Source: Chrysoperla carnea
Taxonomy: Eukaryota > Arthropoda > Insecta > Neuroptera > Chrysopidae
Length of the DNA: 64,000 nucleotides
Direction: 5' to 3'
NCBI RefSeq assembly: GCF_905475395.1
Contig: NC_058341.1
Coordinates: forward strand, 70,501,501-70,565,500
A program made the translations under genes and the position numbers. Position 1 is the first letter of the stretch; the number at the start of each line of letters is the position of its first letter. Positions 42,170 through 54,410 of the stretch are shown piece by piece. The notes under the pieces were generated by a model. The model made no database searches. It had not been told where the DNA came from and saw only the letters and a program-made list of their open reading frames with translations.

Positions 42170-44280
42170 AAATAAAGTATTAAAGGAAAATTATTTTAAC
42201 ACAAAATTTTACAAAAATTTTAAACAACTGCTATCTCTACGAAAAATCAACGAATTTGGAACAACTATAGCTCGTTTAAAAACTTGTATTTTCTAGTTTT
42301 ATAATCTTTTTTTCTCAAAAATTTTTATCATCTCTTGCCGCTTTGCGCGGAGGATGGAAAGGTTGAGAAATGCTCCCTAAATTTTATATAAAGTTTAGAA
42401 GCGTACCAAAATTAAAAAATTATTTTACAATAGTTTAGTTATCTAAAAAAGTTTCCGTACGAACTTGTTGAACCAAGATATTCGCTTTCCAAACAAAATT
42501 GACACATTCGAAAATTTAAACTGAGTTCTTGTAAGCTCTTGCATATTGTTTAATTGTAAAAAATCACTATCACAATGTTCGATTTTAGAACATGTCAAAA
42601 AACAGATTTTTCCGATACTTTAGAGGTTTTTTCACCCAGCCTCCATTTTATAAAAAAAGTTATTTCATTTATCTGAAATCTTATCATGCTTATTAGAATG
42701 CTTGTACCTTCTAGTTTGGGAAATCTATTGCTCAAAAATTTGTATGACCTCATACCGCTTTGCACGAAGGGTTGAAAGGTTGAGAAATGTTATCCCTAAA
42801 TTTTATATATAGTTTAGAAGCGCGCCAAAAATTTAAAAATGATTGTTCTACAAATTTATTTAGACAACTCGAAAACTTTCTTATTTTACGAGCTTTTTAG
42901 ACCAAGATATTTGCTTTCCAAGCAAAATTGACACTTCTGGATTAAAAATCCTGTATCATCTGAAATAATTATCGCACTGAAATGTTTCTGATATCATTCG
43001 AAAACTTAAACCGCCTTCTTTTAAGCCTTTGTATATAGTTTTATACAAAACTTTTACCACTTTACCAATTTTCGTTTTTAAATTAATTATTAAATTAATA
43101 TTAGAAGAACATATACTAAAAATAGTAATTTATATGTCTAGAGCATAGATAATAAATATTTATATTATACTATACTAACTATACTATTATAATTAGTTGT
43201 CTAGAGGTCTAGACCATAGAGTATTAGGAGAGTATCTATAAAAACTAACATGTTTGCCTAAGAATGTTTTGAGGATTATATGTCTTGGGTATTAGGGGGA
43301 ATTTGTTTAGCGTATTTTTTCCTAAGCGGGTACATTTTTAGACCGCGAGTATATTTTCGAAAACCTAGACATAATACGCTTAAAAATGAGGGGTAAAATC
43401 ATGGAATTTGATAAAGGAAGAAGGAAGATAAGGGTAGGGCAGAAAAAAAAATGCTGGAGAAATAATATATAAAGATAACTAAGTACCAAAACACACTAAA
43501 AGTTGATTAAAAATTTCTTTAAAATTTGCTTGAGAAGCGAATATCTTGGTCTAAAAAGCTCGTACGAAAACTTTTTATAGCTCATTTTCAAGAAAGATAA
43601 ACTAACTTTCGAGAGGTATAAATTAATTTGTTGAAAAATAATTTTTTAAATTTTTGAACGCTTTAAATTTCTTACCCATTTAATTATCCCTACACAGTGG
43701 CAAGGGGTGATAAAAATTTTTGAGCAATAAATTTCAAAACAAGAAAGTTCAAGTATTCTAATAAGCATGATAATATTTTAGATAACGTCTTTTTTCATAA
43801 AATTAGGGCGGTCAGATGAACAAACGTCTAAAATATGGGAAAAATTCTATTTTTGGCATGTTTTAAAAACGAGATGATACAGGATTTTAAATCCAGAAAT
43901 GTCAATTTTGCTTGGAAAGGGAATATCTTGGTCCAACAAGCTCATACGTAGACTCTTTTTTAGCTCATTTTTAAGAAAAAGAAACAAGCTTTCGAGTGGT
44001 ATTAAAAAATTTGTTGTAAAATAGTTTTTAAAATTTTGGTAGGCTTCTACACTTTATATAAAATTTAGTGATAATATTTCTCACCTTTTCCACCCTCCGT
44101 GAAAAGCGGCAATGGGTGATCAAAATTTTGGAGCAATAGATTTCAAAACAAGAAAATGCAAGTTTTCAAACGAGCTATAGTTGTTCCAAATTATTTTTCG
44201 AAGAGATACAGCTGTTTGAAATTTTTGTAAAATTTTATGTTAAAAAAATTTTCCTTTAATACTTTGGTTCAGTATAATAA
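42170..44280. mobile_element. 2.1-kb foldback with two similar modules per arm
   Basis: The left arm has modules at about 42210-42620 and 42660-43030; the right has inverted ones at about 43530-43880 and 43910-44260. Recurring pieces are CTATAGCTCGTTT, CCGCTTTGC and ACACTTCTGGATTAAAAATC or complements. The two modules within an arm are diverged copies of each other. No coding frame. Confidence 0.75.
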
Positions 44281-44880
44281 TCAATTTATTTTCTAAATAA
44301 ACAAAATTGTGTTTAGAATCACCGCGTGCAATTTAAATATATTTAAAATTTTCTTAAAGAATACCGAAAGTGAAAAACAAAAAATGTTGATTTAAATTGG
44401 AAAAAATTAAATTAAAAACCGTTGAATACGTAATTTCATTATTCAAGTACAAAAAACATGTTTATTTCAAAAGTTGTATACGAACGCCACTTAAAGACCG
44501 CGTCTTAACTAAAGTCATTTGCGCATGAACGAAATAATAAAAATTTAATAAAAATTGTTATTCTAAATTTAAATTACACGGAGTCAAAAAATCATTGAAC
44601 AAAAAATATTTGAAAATTAAAACCAAAAAATTTTTTAATTATTTTATTTTAACAACCACCAAGAATTAAATCTAACATTGTCTCCTCACATGAGCTACAA
44701 GGGTTGAATATCAGATTACAAGGAATCTATAATTTTTTCTGAAAATCGTGAAATTTTTGACAAAGAAATGCACTTTTTTTTAATACAAATGGGAAGTAAA
44801 AATTATTTTCTTAACTCAAGCCACAACACAACCATAATTTAAGGTAAATATTTTGTGTGTGTTAAGAAATCGATGAAAGT
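44281..44880. other. AT-rich, nothing recognised
   Basis: No coding signal or repeat border was seen. Confidence 0.45.
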
Positions 44881-44884
44881 GTTT

Positions 44885-45610
44885 ATACAGAGTGATCTAT
44901 TATTGACTGCAAAACTTTCGCTTCCCGAATAAACTGCGAAAAAAAAGAAGAAATTTGTTCTTTTCAAAATTTGGCTCTGAGGCCTAATTTACGAGATAAT
45001 TATCCGACTCTTATTGTAATCAATTAATAAAAAATGCATTCATCAAAATCAAATTCATTCAATAAAACACTACTTAAACAGAGGATGTATTTTATCATAG
45101 TGGAAAGAGTGCCTAAATGCAAAATTACTAGAAAAAAAAAAAACTGTAAAACAAAATCTAATACATCGTATCAACTTACAACTTCAACACAATATACATA
45201 GTGTGGTTTACGTGTATCTTAGCATCTATTTGATATTCGCACGATAGGTTGCGTACAAAAGTTAATTTACAAAGAAAAGGAGTGTAATAATACTTGATTT
45301 TTATGGGTTGGTTTTTATAGTAATATAAGTAGCCAAGTAGAGTTTTTTTGTAGTAATTTTGCATTTAGAAACTCCTTCCACTATGATAAAACACATTCTC
45401 TGTTTAGGTAGTGCTTTATTGGATGAATTTGATTTTGAGGAATGTATTTTTTATTAATTGATTATAATAAGAGTAGGGTAATTATCTCGTAAATTAGGCC
45501 TCAGATCCAAATTTGGTAAAGAATATTTTCTTCTTTTTTTTTCTCAGCTTATTTAGAAACCGAAAGTTCTGCAGACAACAATAGAATACCCAGTATTATA
45601 AGGATCACTT
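44885..45610. mobile_element. Foldback element
   Basis: AGGCCTAATTTACGAGATAA (about 44971) and TTATCTCGTAAATTAGGCCT (about 45483) belong to arms of about 200 bp. The loop of about 250 bp is AT-rich. Ends are CTGCAAAACTTTCG and CGAAAGTTCTGCAG. Confidence 0.8.
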
Positions 45611-46170
45611 ATTTATTAACCAGAGTTCATTGTGCTTTAGTAGGCATTTTTGGTCGTTGAATATAAATTTGAAAATATTCGATTGCTCATAGCAAGTCGA
45701 AACATAGCGTACCTATTTACTTAACAATACACCTGCTTCTATATTGTAAATAGGTAAAAAAAAAATGTTGTCTCTCTGTCTTACTCGTATTTTTGGTTGT
45801 CACAAGTTAGGCTGTCACTGCCTTACTCGTATTTTAGATACAGAAGCATGAGGGACTTTTCTAAGCCATGTTTGCCCATGCCTGTTGTAGATAGTTTCAA
45901 AGTCAAGTGCACTGACAACGAGCCTGTAATTGAGTATATAATAAAATTCATACCTGTTTCAGTACATCACTATAAAATATAGGTACACTCTATTGACATT
46001 GCCCGCGTAAAACTATTTTGTGATTTACGAGGCTACGGCTTACCGTAATCGTCGGATAATATGTTTTTCGTCTTTCTTGAATTTTTCCCTTCAAAATGGA
46101 AAAAATGTTGACCGCACACGAGTTATTACAGGAGCTACAGGTAACGTTTTTTTTAAACTTTGTTAGCCTT
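45611..46170. other. No gene recognised
   Basis: Two short chance ORFs only. TGTCACTGCCTTACTCGTATT and GTCTTACTCGTATTTTTGG form a short tandem pair at 45777-45835. Confidence 0.45.
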
Positions 46171-46179
46171 CCGTTTACT

Positions 46180-46400
46180 TGAGTCACGATTAAATCGTCG
46201 GATTATTAAAATGTACATTTTTTAGCATGTAATTAACCCACCATATTTTAATCTGATGCTGTAAAAGAGTATAATCATCTATCGATTTTTTTTACTAATC
46301 TAATCATCTGCCCTTAAGTCCCCTTATATTTAGTAGAGGTAATAGGGAGAGTCCGAGGAACCCCTATATGTTAATCTGACGCGCTCGAGTTACAAAAAAG
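46180..46400 (+). repeat. Dispersed family H (both parts together)
   Basis: Contains TTTTTTAGCATGTAATTAA and then TATATGTTAATCTGACGCGC, which are split by 2.6 kb at 9.76-12.56 kb. This copy shows the likely uninterrupted order. Confidence 0.55.
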
Positions 46401-46578
46401 CCTCTTGAGCTTCTCTATTTCTTCTAAGTTTATTACATACATAGATAGGCAACTCTACTGAACTGTTCTCCAAAAAGCCTACCTGGAGTAAGGCACTTAA
46501 AGTGAACTTTTTTTTTTAAGGTGGGAATTACGACTTTGAAAAATAAATTTTTTATTATTTTTTTGGAAACATTCCACC

Positions 46579-47121
46579 ATAGAACAAGTGCACCGTATAG
46601 TAAAGACGATTGTACAGCAGCATTCCTTGACGTCAGCAAAGCCTTTGATAAAGTATGGCATCCAGGCCTGTTGTACAAATTAAAACATTAAATTTCAAGT
46701 TCTTATTTCTTTGTTTTAAAATCATACTTAGAAGACAGATACTTTCAAGTCAAAATTCAAGAAGAACTTTCTGATCTGTTTCCTCTCCAATCCGGTGTAC
46801 CTCAGGGTATAACAGCTACATTTGATAAAATACAACATTGGTCGAATAAGTGGCGTATTCAAGTTAACGAGGTGAAATCCGTTCAAGTGGCGTTCAGTTT
46901 GAGAAAAGAAACGTGTTTAGCTGTTATAATGAACGGTGTCAGTTTTCCACTCAAATGAAGTCAAATTACTGGTTATGCACCTTGATAGAAGACCTACTTG
47001 GCGTAAGCACATCTGGTTGAAAAGAAAACAGCTAAACTTTAAATTTTCTAATTTATACTGGCTCTTGAGTCAAAATTCTAAGCTATCATTGAACAATAAA
47101 GTGTTGAACACAAAGTGTTGA
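46579..47121 (+). pseudogene. Jockey-type LINE reverse-transcriptase remnant with internal deletion
   Basis: Reads TAAFLDVSKAFDKVWHPGLL, PLQSGVPQG, then after a deletion WSNKWRIQVNEVKSVQVAF, LHLDRR-like (MHLDRRPTWRKHI) and KQLNFKFSNLYWLLSQNSK, the typical C-terminal Jockey pattern. The catalytic YADD region is missing between 46810 and 46825, and stops occur, so it is inactive. Confidence 0.85.
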
Positions 47122-47129
47122 ATAAATTG

Positions 47130-48080
47130 AACAATACATAATTATTAGATTAAGGCCATTATTACAAATACTTAGTTTAAGCATGTTAAGGTGATCACCA
47201 GTGTCAATAATCACAGATCAAATAGGAGAATAGCGGAAAATAGAAAATAGGAAAATTTGTTTTTGATAAACATGGAAAGATCATATATAAGCTTTATAAC
47301 AAAACTGTTTTTACTTTTTCATGATAATTTTAAAGTTACAGGCAGTTTTAAATGAACTTTTCAAAAGAGGACTTCACGAATAGAAATGTGAAGCTGGTTT
47401 TTAAAAATTCTTTACTAGTATGCAAGATATGAACGTTTAAAATTCCTAATTAAACAAACAGGAAGATACCCACTACATATAAAACTTTGCTTTGCTAAAA
47501 GGAGATGGACAGCCTTTGTTTGCTTATAACTTCTTCGTTTTTATCAATTTTAAATTCACTTTCAAATTTTGTCATGTTATCACATCTACTTTTACTTTTT
47601 TATTGGTAATATGGCTAACTCGACATCAAGAATTGTAATAGTTGTCTGAATAACATATTTAAAAATTGTATTCCATAGCACAGTGGTTATAAATTTTTTT
47701 TTTTAAATTGTATAATGTATTAAGAGCCAGGCCACAAAAAATTCGTTGAATTTACTAAAGTTGATAATTAAAGTGAAACTTTTTATGGGACACTAGCGTT
47801 TTGTCATGAGAGTTAACTCGTCGAGCTAACAAAACTGTTAAACTCCTTGTCTCTTTCTTATTACCATTTACTCTAGCAGAGTGAGAGAGGCGGAAAATCA
47901 ATATATGTTCTGTATATGAGTCAAGCAGTATTGATGTTATTTATTTATATAAAATTTAGGACTAGTTTAGACTTGTACAATCTTACGTACGTAGAAGAGC
48001 AAGTAAGTCTCAGTTCATCAGAGAAAGTCGTTGTAACTAGTGTTGCTTTATTTATGGAATTACGAAAGAAGAATGTTTAT
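47130..48080. other. No gene recognised
   Basis: AT-rich. An AAGTGAAACTTTTTATG motif near 47771 matches the ends of the palindrome at 48.3-48.7 kb. Confidence 0.45.
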
Positions 48081-48087
48081 GTATATG

Positions 48088-48187
<100 letters not shown>

Positions 48188-48262
48188 CATGTCTATTAAA
48201 TTATTTCATATTAAAAATTTTTTAATATTGTTTTTATTCTCAGTTATTGTCAATGAAGATAC

Positions 48263-48710
48263 AAAAAATGTATGCGTCAGTCCAAAACTAACAGCGTCAA
48301 AAGTGAAACTTTTTATGTAATTCAAAAACTGTCAATGAGTGTACAAAAAAATACATTGCAGCAAAGAAATATTGACTGGAAATTATAATAAAAATGATTT
48401 ATAATAAAAATCAAGAAAAATCTACAGACTATCCCGAATTAATTACTACGGAAGTTTCACTTGTACGTATATGTATATAGTTTTATGTATATGTAAATAA
48501 TAGTACGTACGAGTGAAACTTCCGTAGTAATTAATTCGGGATAGTCTGTAGATTTTTCTTGATTTTTATTATAAATCATTTTTATTATAATTTCCAGTCA
48601 ATATTTCTTTGCTGCAATGTATTTTTTTGTACACTCATTGACAGTTTTTGAATTACATAAAAAGTTTCACTTTTGACGCTGTTAGTTTTGGACTGACGCA
48701 TACATTTTTT
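48263..48710. repeat. Near-perfect palindrome, 207-bp arms
   Basis: Arms 48263-48469 and 48504-48710 have equal lengths and differ at one position as far as I can read, with a 34-bp AT-rich spacer (TATGTATATAGTTTTATG). Such symmetry indicates a recent element or ongoing gene conversion. A transcript would form a long hairpin. Confidence 0.92.
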
Positions 48711-49298
48711 GGGGATTGGTTATAGTAGTTGTGTACACACACATATTGCGGTCAGTCAAGCGAACGATAGAACAGGGGTCAAATATATGCTATCCAAACG
48801 GTTAAGTTTTACGTGATACTTAAATGAATTTACTAAAGCTGAAAATTGTTATACAAATTGTATATTGCATATAAATAACAGTGGCATATTATTTAAATTG
48901 GACTATTTTTGGAAAATTGAGAATAAAGAAACAAAAAAAGACGGCTTTTCACCATTTTCTCGGAATTCTTCATCTTAAATGCGACACACTGGATAAAAAT
49001 CAGCCATACAAATTTAAGTAAAGTGACTCTTATTTTTCTCGTCTTTCTCACTGTATTTATTTGTACATTACGCTTTACGCAAAACGTAAGGTTTCATTTA
49101 TTTAAAAATAGGTTATGTCTAATTGCTCTGACATTTGGTCCATAATAAAATGGCATAAATATAAAGTCATCTTATCTAACCTAATTTAAATTTTAACCTT
49201 GTTCACTTATTTTCACAATAAACAACAATAAAATCAATTTTGGTTGGTGGTTAATTAGGTTGTAACAGATTTAAAGGTTTTATAAGTATATTAAAAAT
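48711..49298. other. Mostly unannotated; possible promoter side of the exon at 49299
   Basis: Contains ATCTTCATCTTAAATGCGAC (about 48967), shared with 6575. No clear promoter motif. Confidence 0.4.
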
Positions 49299-49417
49299 AT
49301 GAGTGAACACAGTGAGGTTACAGATTACGATTTAAAATTAGATAAAGAACGAGATTTTAGTCCGTTTAACGAAGTATCTGAGACATCTGATTGTGAAAGT
49401 TCTTCAGTAACAAAAAC
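49299..49417 (+). CDS. Candidate first coding exon of an unidentified gene
   Basis: ATG then MSEHSEVTDYDLKLDKERD and FSPFNEVSETSDCESS to a strong donor AAAC|GTAAGT. The acidic Ser-rich start is typical of DNA-transposon ORFs and of some nuclear proteins. No following exon could be recognised, so the family is unknown. Confidence 0.45.
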
Positions 49418-49932
49418 GTAAGTACATTATTTTTTTCTTAATTGTTATTCATTACAATTTGAATAAAAATATAATATTAAATTATATGAAAATTTATTAT
49501 CAATAAATTAAGTGCCTCTAAATAAACGGTTGAAGTTTTAGGGTGTATTCCTCAAAGAGGTTATATATAACATAGAGTCTTAAGGGGTTAAATTATAGTC
49601 ATATGAAGATTATCGACATTTTTTTAAACAAAGTATTTTCTATGTTGCCCTCAATAAAATAGCCTGAAAATTTACATGCATGCTCAAAATGATGTTACAA
49701 AGGGCTAAAAACTTAAATTTTGTAAATTTTAATCAAAATTAAAAAAAAAAAATTACAAATTTATGTAACGATCAATCCTATGTGAGGTTATTATTTTTTG
49801 TTAATATTTTAAATTCGTGTTTAGAAAATGTAAAACCAAAGTCTTCAATAAACATATAAGATTATAAATTTATGAACTTTGGTTCGTGTATTAGGACTAT
49901 TATGTACTATTTGGAAATTCGTGTATAAACTA
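49418..49932. other. AT-rich, nothing recognised
   Basis: Possibly an intron of the candidate gene at 49299. Confidence 0.4.
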
Positions 49933-50588
49933 TTATACCATGTATATATGAAATATACATAGTATTATAAGTTTAGTCCCAAGTTTGTAACGCCTAAAAA
50001 TATTGATGCTACAAAAAAAAATTGGTGATATGGATTAATTAGGTATCACCTAATTAATCCATTTCCGGTTGTCCGTCCGTCCGGCCGTCCGTCCGTCTGT
50101 GGTCACGATTACTCAAAAACGAAAAGAGATATCAAGCTGAAATTTTTACAGCGTGCTTAGGACGTAAAAAGTGAGGTCAAGTTCGTAAATGAGCAACATG
50201 GGTCAATTGGGTCATGGGTCCGTAGTACCCATCTTGTAAACCGTTAGAGATAGAATAAAAGTTTAAATGTAAAAAATGTTCCTTACAAAAAAATAAACAA
50301 CTTTTGTTTGAAACATTTTTTTGTAAACATCACTGTTTACCCACGAGGGCGTTAATTAGGTACAAATTTTATAGTATGTATTAATATAGGAATATCAAAG
50401 TGAATATCTTTTGTTATTTACATGACGTCAAAAAAAACAAACGATTGCGCATCAACACTTGCGCATTATATGAGAATATCAGTTAAATATGTCAGATATG
50501 TATGTATGTGAAATGTGACAGAGTTATCAACACTGCCTATACATGGTATTTCAACAATTAACTCAGTCAATTGTTTGTTTTCACTTGT
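49933..50588 (-). repeat. Dispersed family B, copy 6 (inverted)
   Basis: The reverse complement of copy 2. Includes CCATCTTGTAAACCGTTAGA and ends TTTGTTTTCACTTGT. It creates a short ORF starting MVFQQLTQSIVC, also found in other copies. Confidence 0.85.
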
Positions 50589-50656
50589 TAAAAATTAAAA
50601 TATTTTTGGTGACAAGAGCATGGCATGGCAGTCAACATGAGTACAGTCTGCTACTA

Positions 50657-51060
50657 TTCGCACCGTGCGTGAGTTTTTTTGGAGGCGTTTCCATGGTAAC
50701 GATACACTACTTTAATTATAGAATTGTATAGATGCATATCATATATAATTGTATGGATTGATTGCATTTATCACTCACATTGGAAATTTTATGATTGTCT
50801 CACAAATTTAAATAAATAATTATGATAATTTACATTTCAAAAATAATATTTGTGCAATTTGATTTCTTATTTTCACTATTTTTAATGCATTAAGTTTAAT
50901 TAATTAGTGTTTTTCAATAATTTTAATTAGACATTTTCCATAACATTAACATGCAAAGAATTGCAAATTAGTCATAACAGCCTCCTTTAATGCCAAAATT
51001 TTTCACTGGAAGCGCTAGTATCGATTTTATTGTCCCTACCATGACTACGCACACAACGAA
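50657..51060 (-). mobile_element. Family A MITE, copy 3 (inverted, TA-flanked)
   Basis: Starts TTCGCACCGTGCGTGAGT and ends ACTACGCACACAACGAA with TA on both sides (50655-50656, 51061-51062). About 70 bp beyond family B copy 6. Confidence 0.85.
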
Positions 51061-51062
51061 TA

Positions 51063-51857
51063 GGTAAACAGTCAATTTCCGAAATAAAATAGGTTATAAT
51101 TATATTTATCATGGGTTATAATTATTATATTAATAATTGTATATATGTACTCGTAAATTTTAACGAGTTTATTTTTATGTAAGTTAAGTTTGCTTAAAAT
51201 TATTTTTAATTCTATATTAAACTAGGCCAGACCTTAGTTACAAATAAATTTTTTATAAAAAATATTGATCGGATACCGACTTACATTTTTATATGATATG
51301 TAAGTTATAATTTGAGACAATTTTGGGTCAAATTGGGTTAGATCTGTAATTTTTAATTGATTTCTAATTGATTATATAAAATTTCATACGTGAAAACGCT
51401 AACCTGATTTATTTTCACTAATGTAGGTAGTAGGGAAACCTAATGGGGTTAGTTTTTTATAAAATAGAATTATTTATAAATTTTTTAATTTATGTAGAAA
51501 TTTATTGTTTATTTATTTAAATTTATATGTAAGAGTAGATTATTCGATTTTAATGTAATTTATGATTTTAAATCAGACCAGATAAAAATTTTGTATTTGC
51601 ACGAAATACTTTCAAAAAGGTTCGTTTTCTTAATGTCAAAATGTAGGTAGCTATATACATGTTTTCTTCTCAACGCCAGATGTCAGCAATAGGAAAAAAA
51701 CATGGCCGCGCATATATGAACAAGAAATATCGTTACCCCTTAAAAGCATAGGAAACGTAATAAGTGAATTATTGAACGTAATAAAAGAGACCGAAAAAAG
51801 GAACCGTATTCCCTCTTTGTCTCTCAGCATGACAAAGCGCTATATTAATATTTTGAA
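51063..51857. other. AT-rich, nothing recognised
   Basis: No coding frame or repeat border seen. Confidence 0.45.
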
Positions 51858-52512
51858 TCTATATATATAAAAAGAGAGTGTTTGTTTGTATGTCCCCGAT
51901 TTGCCCTGAAACTAACCATTGACCTTCGGTAGGGGATTATGTCATTGGGTAGCCCTTAGGCTCCCATTGTGAATAAGGGAGTTTGGTGGGGGTGCATTGT
52001 GAATAAGGGAGTTTGGTGGGGGTGGAATTAAAAATGATCTAGGAATTCATAGAAAATAGATTAAAAAATAGTTCTAATAATTTTCAATAGATGGCGCCAC
52101 TGTCAATAGTACAATTTCCACTAGATGGCGCTACTGGCGCAAATGTCTTCTATTTTTCTCGAAAATTCTGGAATGTTCTATGGATTTCTATCGAATTTTC
52201 TAGAACTTTCTCGAATATTCTCGAATGTTCTATGGATTTCTATCGAATTTTCTCGAACATTCTGGAATGTTCTATGGATTTCTATCGAATTTTCTAGAAT
52301 TTTCTCGAATATTCTGGAATGTTCCATGGGTTTCTATCGATCTTTCCCTTACTTTTCCGTACACACAGAGAGTGTAGACATAATATTGGGATCGGCCAAA
52401 AAAATCTTACTGTTCCGTACACACAGAGAGAATTAAAAAAAAAGTCTTTCATTTAACAATTTTGATATTTAAATGTGCAAAAACAACCCAGCGAAGCGGG
52501 TTTAACAGCTAG
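51858..52512 (+). mobile_element. Non-autonomous Helitron, 655 bp
   Basis: Begins TCTATATATATAAAAAGAG after A and ends with a hairpin (AACCCAGCGAAGCGGGTT) then AACAGCTAG before T, the canonical Helitron structure. Contains a 30-bp duplicated GTGAATAAGGGAGTTTGG unit and a 42/52-bp tandem repeat. No Rep/helicase gene. Confidence 0.88.
52165..52340 (+). repeat. 42/52-bp tandem repeat in the Helitron
   Basis: GAATGTTCTATGGATTTCTA starts units at about 52171, 52223, 52265 and 52317, giving 52-, 42- and 52-bp spacing. Confidence 0.88.
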
Positions 52513-52730
52513 TTATTTTATAAACACGTCCATATCTGTGTATATCTAAAAGGTAATATAAAACAGGCGAAGGCAGCTATACCTACGCGTATTTTTTAGG
52601 CCTCTCTCTATAACGATCAACCGTTTGGATGGCCACATTACGGTTCTATGTTATTACTTCTATGGTATTCTTTCAGTAATTTTAAGTCGAAAATGACTTT
52701 TACATTTTTCCATGAAACTCAATTAGTGTT

Positions 52731-53410
52731 ATACCCTGTATATATGTAAGGTATAATTATACTCAGTTTAGTCCCAAGTTTGTAACGCCTAAAAATATTG
52801 AAGCTACGGACAAAATTTTGGTACAGGATTTTCATAAAATCACTTAATTAGTTCATTTCGGGTTGCCCGTCTGTCTGTATGTCCGTCTGCGGACACGATA
52901 ACTCAAAAACGAAAAGAGATATTACGCTGAAATTTATAGCGTGCTTATGTAAGGCGTTAAAAGTGAGGCTAAGTTCGTAAATGAGCAACATAAGTCAATT
53001 GAATCTTGTAAACCGTTAGAGATAGAACATAAGTTCAAATGTAAAAAAAATTTCTTATAAAAACATTAGCAACTTTTGTTTGAAACATTTTTTCGTAAAC
53101 TTCACTGTTTATCCACGAGAGCGCAAATTAGAAAAACTTGGGTGCCCATTTTCTCCAAAACTATAAAAGAAAGAAAGTTGAAAATTTGCAGGTAGCTTCA
53201 ACTAGTGGTCTTGTAAAACATTATCGAAAAATAAAATTCTCAAAAAAATTTTAGAAAATACTTTCAAAATCTTCGAAAACCAAACATTATTGTGTTGGTT
53301 TTTTAAACTCTTCTAATTTATAAAAAAATAACGCAAGCACTGATATTCAACACTTTCTATATAGGGTATTTCAACAATTAAATCAGTCAATTGTTTGTTT
53401 TTTACTTGTT
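52731..53410 (-). repeat. Dispersed family B, copy 7 (inverted)
   Basis: Includes TAAACCGTTAGAGATAGAAC and ends TTTGTTTTTTACTTGTT. About 100 bp of extra sequence interrupts it near 53135-53330. Confidence 0.8.
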
Positions 53411-53711
53411 TTAATTATACTTATATATGTCGCAGCCATCTAACTCAATTAGCCGTTCAATTTACAGCATAGTTTTTTTAATAAACGTCGCCGTTCAACT
53501 AGCGGCCTGGACGATATTCAGCTATTCAATCAATCAACTTGGCAAATGACTTGGATCGATAATGTTTAACTACTTACCTAGCCTAGTCATTTAAATTAAG
53601 CTCCACTTCCTGCCACTTCGCTGAAACTCGCACACTATCAATATAACGGTGTCGGCTAGCAAAAATATTATTGGTGTTTCTCAAAGTTTGATTTCATTGA
53701 TCCAAAAAAGT

Positions 53712-54014
53712 ACAATGGAAGAGTGCAGTCTCAAAAAGTTGGAACTAAGTATAAATTAAGATACTATTAAAAACTGGATTTCACAACAAGAGTTGCAGCA
53801 CTCAGAAACAAACTATAGCGATGAAATTTCAGAAAGTCCAATTTATTTGAGAGACGCTGTGGCAAGTCAGTCACCTTTTGGTGGACTGGGATTCCAAAAA
53901 TGTGATTGTAGATCTGCTGTGAATCGATGTCGAAATAATAGATGTGCTTGTTTTAAAAACAGAGTTCTTCGTAGATCCAAATACCATGGAAGTTTAACTT
54001 GCGTTAACAAATAA
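53712..54014 (+). pseudogene. C-terminal fragment of a cellular-integrase (KRBA2/Ginger-like) transposon protein
   Basis: The 3' part reads FQKCDCRSAVNRCRNNRCACF and YHGSLTCVNK, a Cys-rich C-terminus like those of KRBA2-type integrase-derived proteins (C.C...C...RC.C...C...CH.S..C.NK). Upstream, DTIKNWISQQELQH is in frame after a stop. The integrase core is absent. Confidence 0.5.
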
Positions 54015-54169
54015 TATTATAATTACTGACATGTGTATGTGTACTTTGTTATTGAATTATGCTATTTGATCTTATGATTACCAAATAACAATATGGTATA
54101 TATTAAACTACGTAAATAAACAATATCTCTTTCAGATTTCCTGGTGGAAAAAATATTTGAAAATACAAT

Positions 54170-54410
54170 AAGTCTTAATAAATCTTAAAAACTCTTAAAA
54201 AGTCTTAGAAACTCTGAAAAAGTCTTAGGAACTCTGAATAACTCTAAATTTCCAAACGTTTTTGGATTGTCTAATTGAGTCTAAAGAAGTCGCTGAATTA
54301 CTCTGAATTTGACAGTCCAAAAACGTTTAGAAATTCAGAGTTATTCAGAGTTCCTAAGGGTTTTTCAGAGTTTCTAAGACATTTAAAGAGTTTTTAAGAC
54401 TTTTTTTTAT
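54170..54410. repeat. Foldback element rich in AACTCT/AGAGTT
   Basis: AACTCTGAATAACTCTAAAT and its complement TTCAGAGTTATTCAGAGTTC, plus CCAAACGTTTTTGGA/TCCAAAAACGTTT, form two arms of about 100 bp. Confidence 0.75.

Noticed and set aside
50543-50731. 62-aa ORF MVFQQLTQSIVC..
   Set aside because: Its start is part of the dispersed family B end, repeated in other copies; chance ORF.
52091-52436. Two overlapping ORFs with repeated WISIEFSR peptides
   Set aside because: They are the Helitron's minisatellite read through; repeat unit length explains the open frames.
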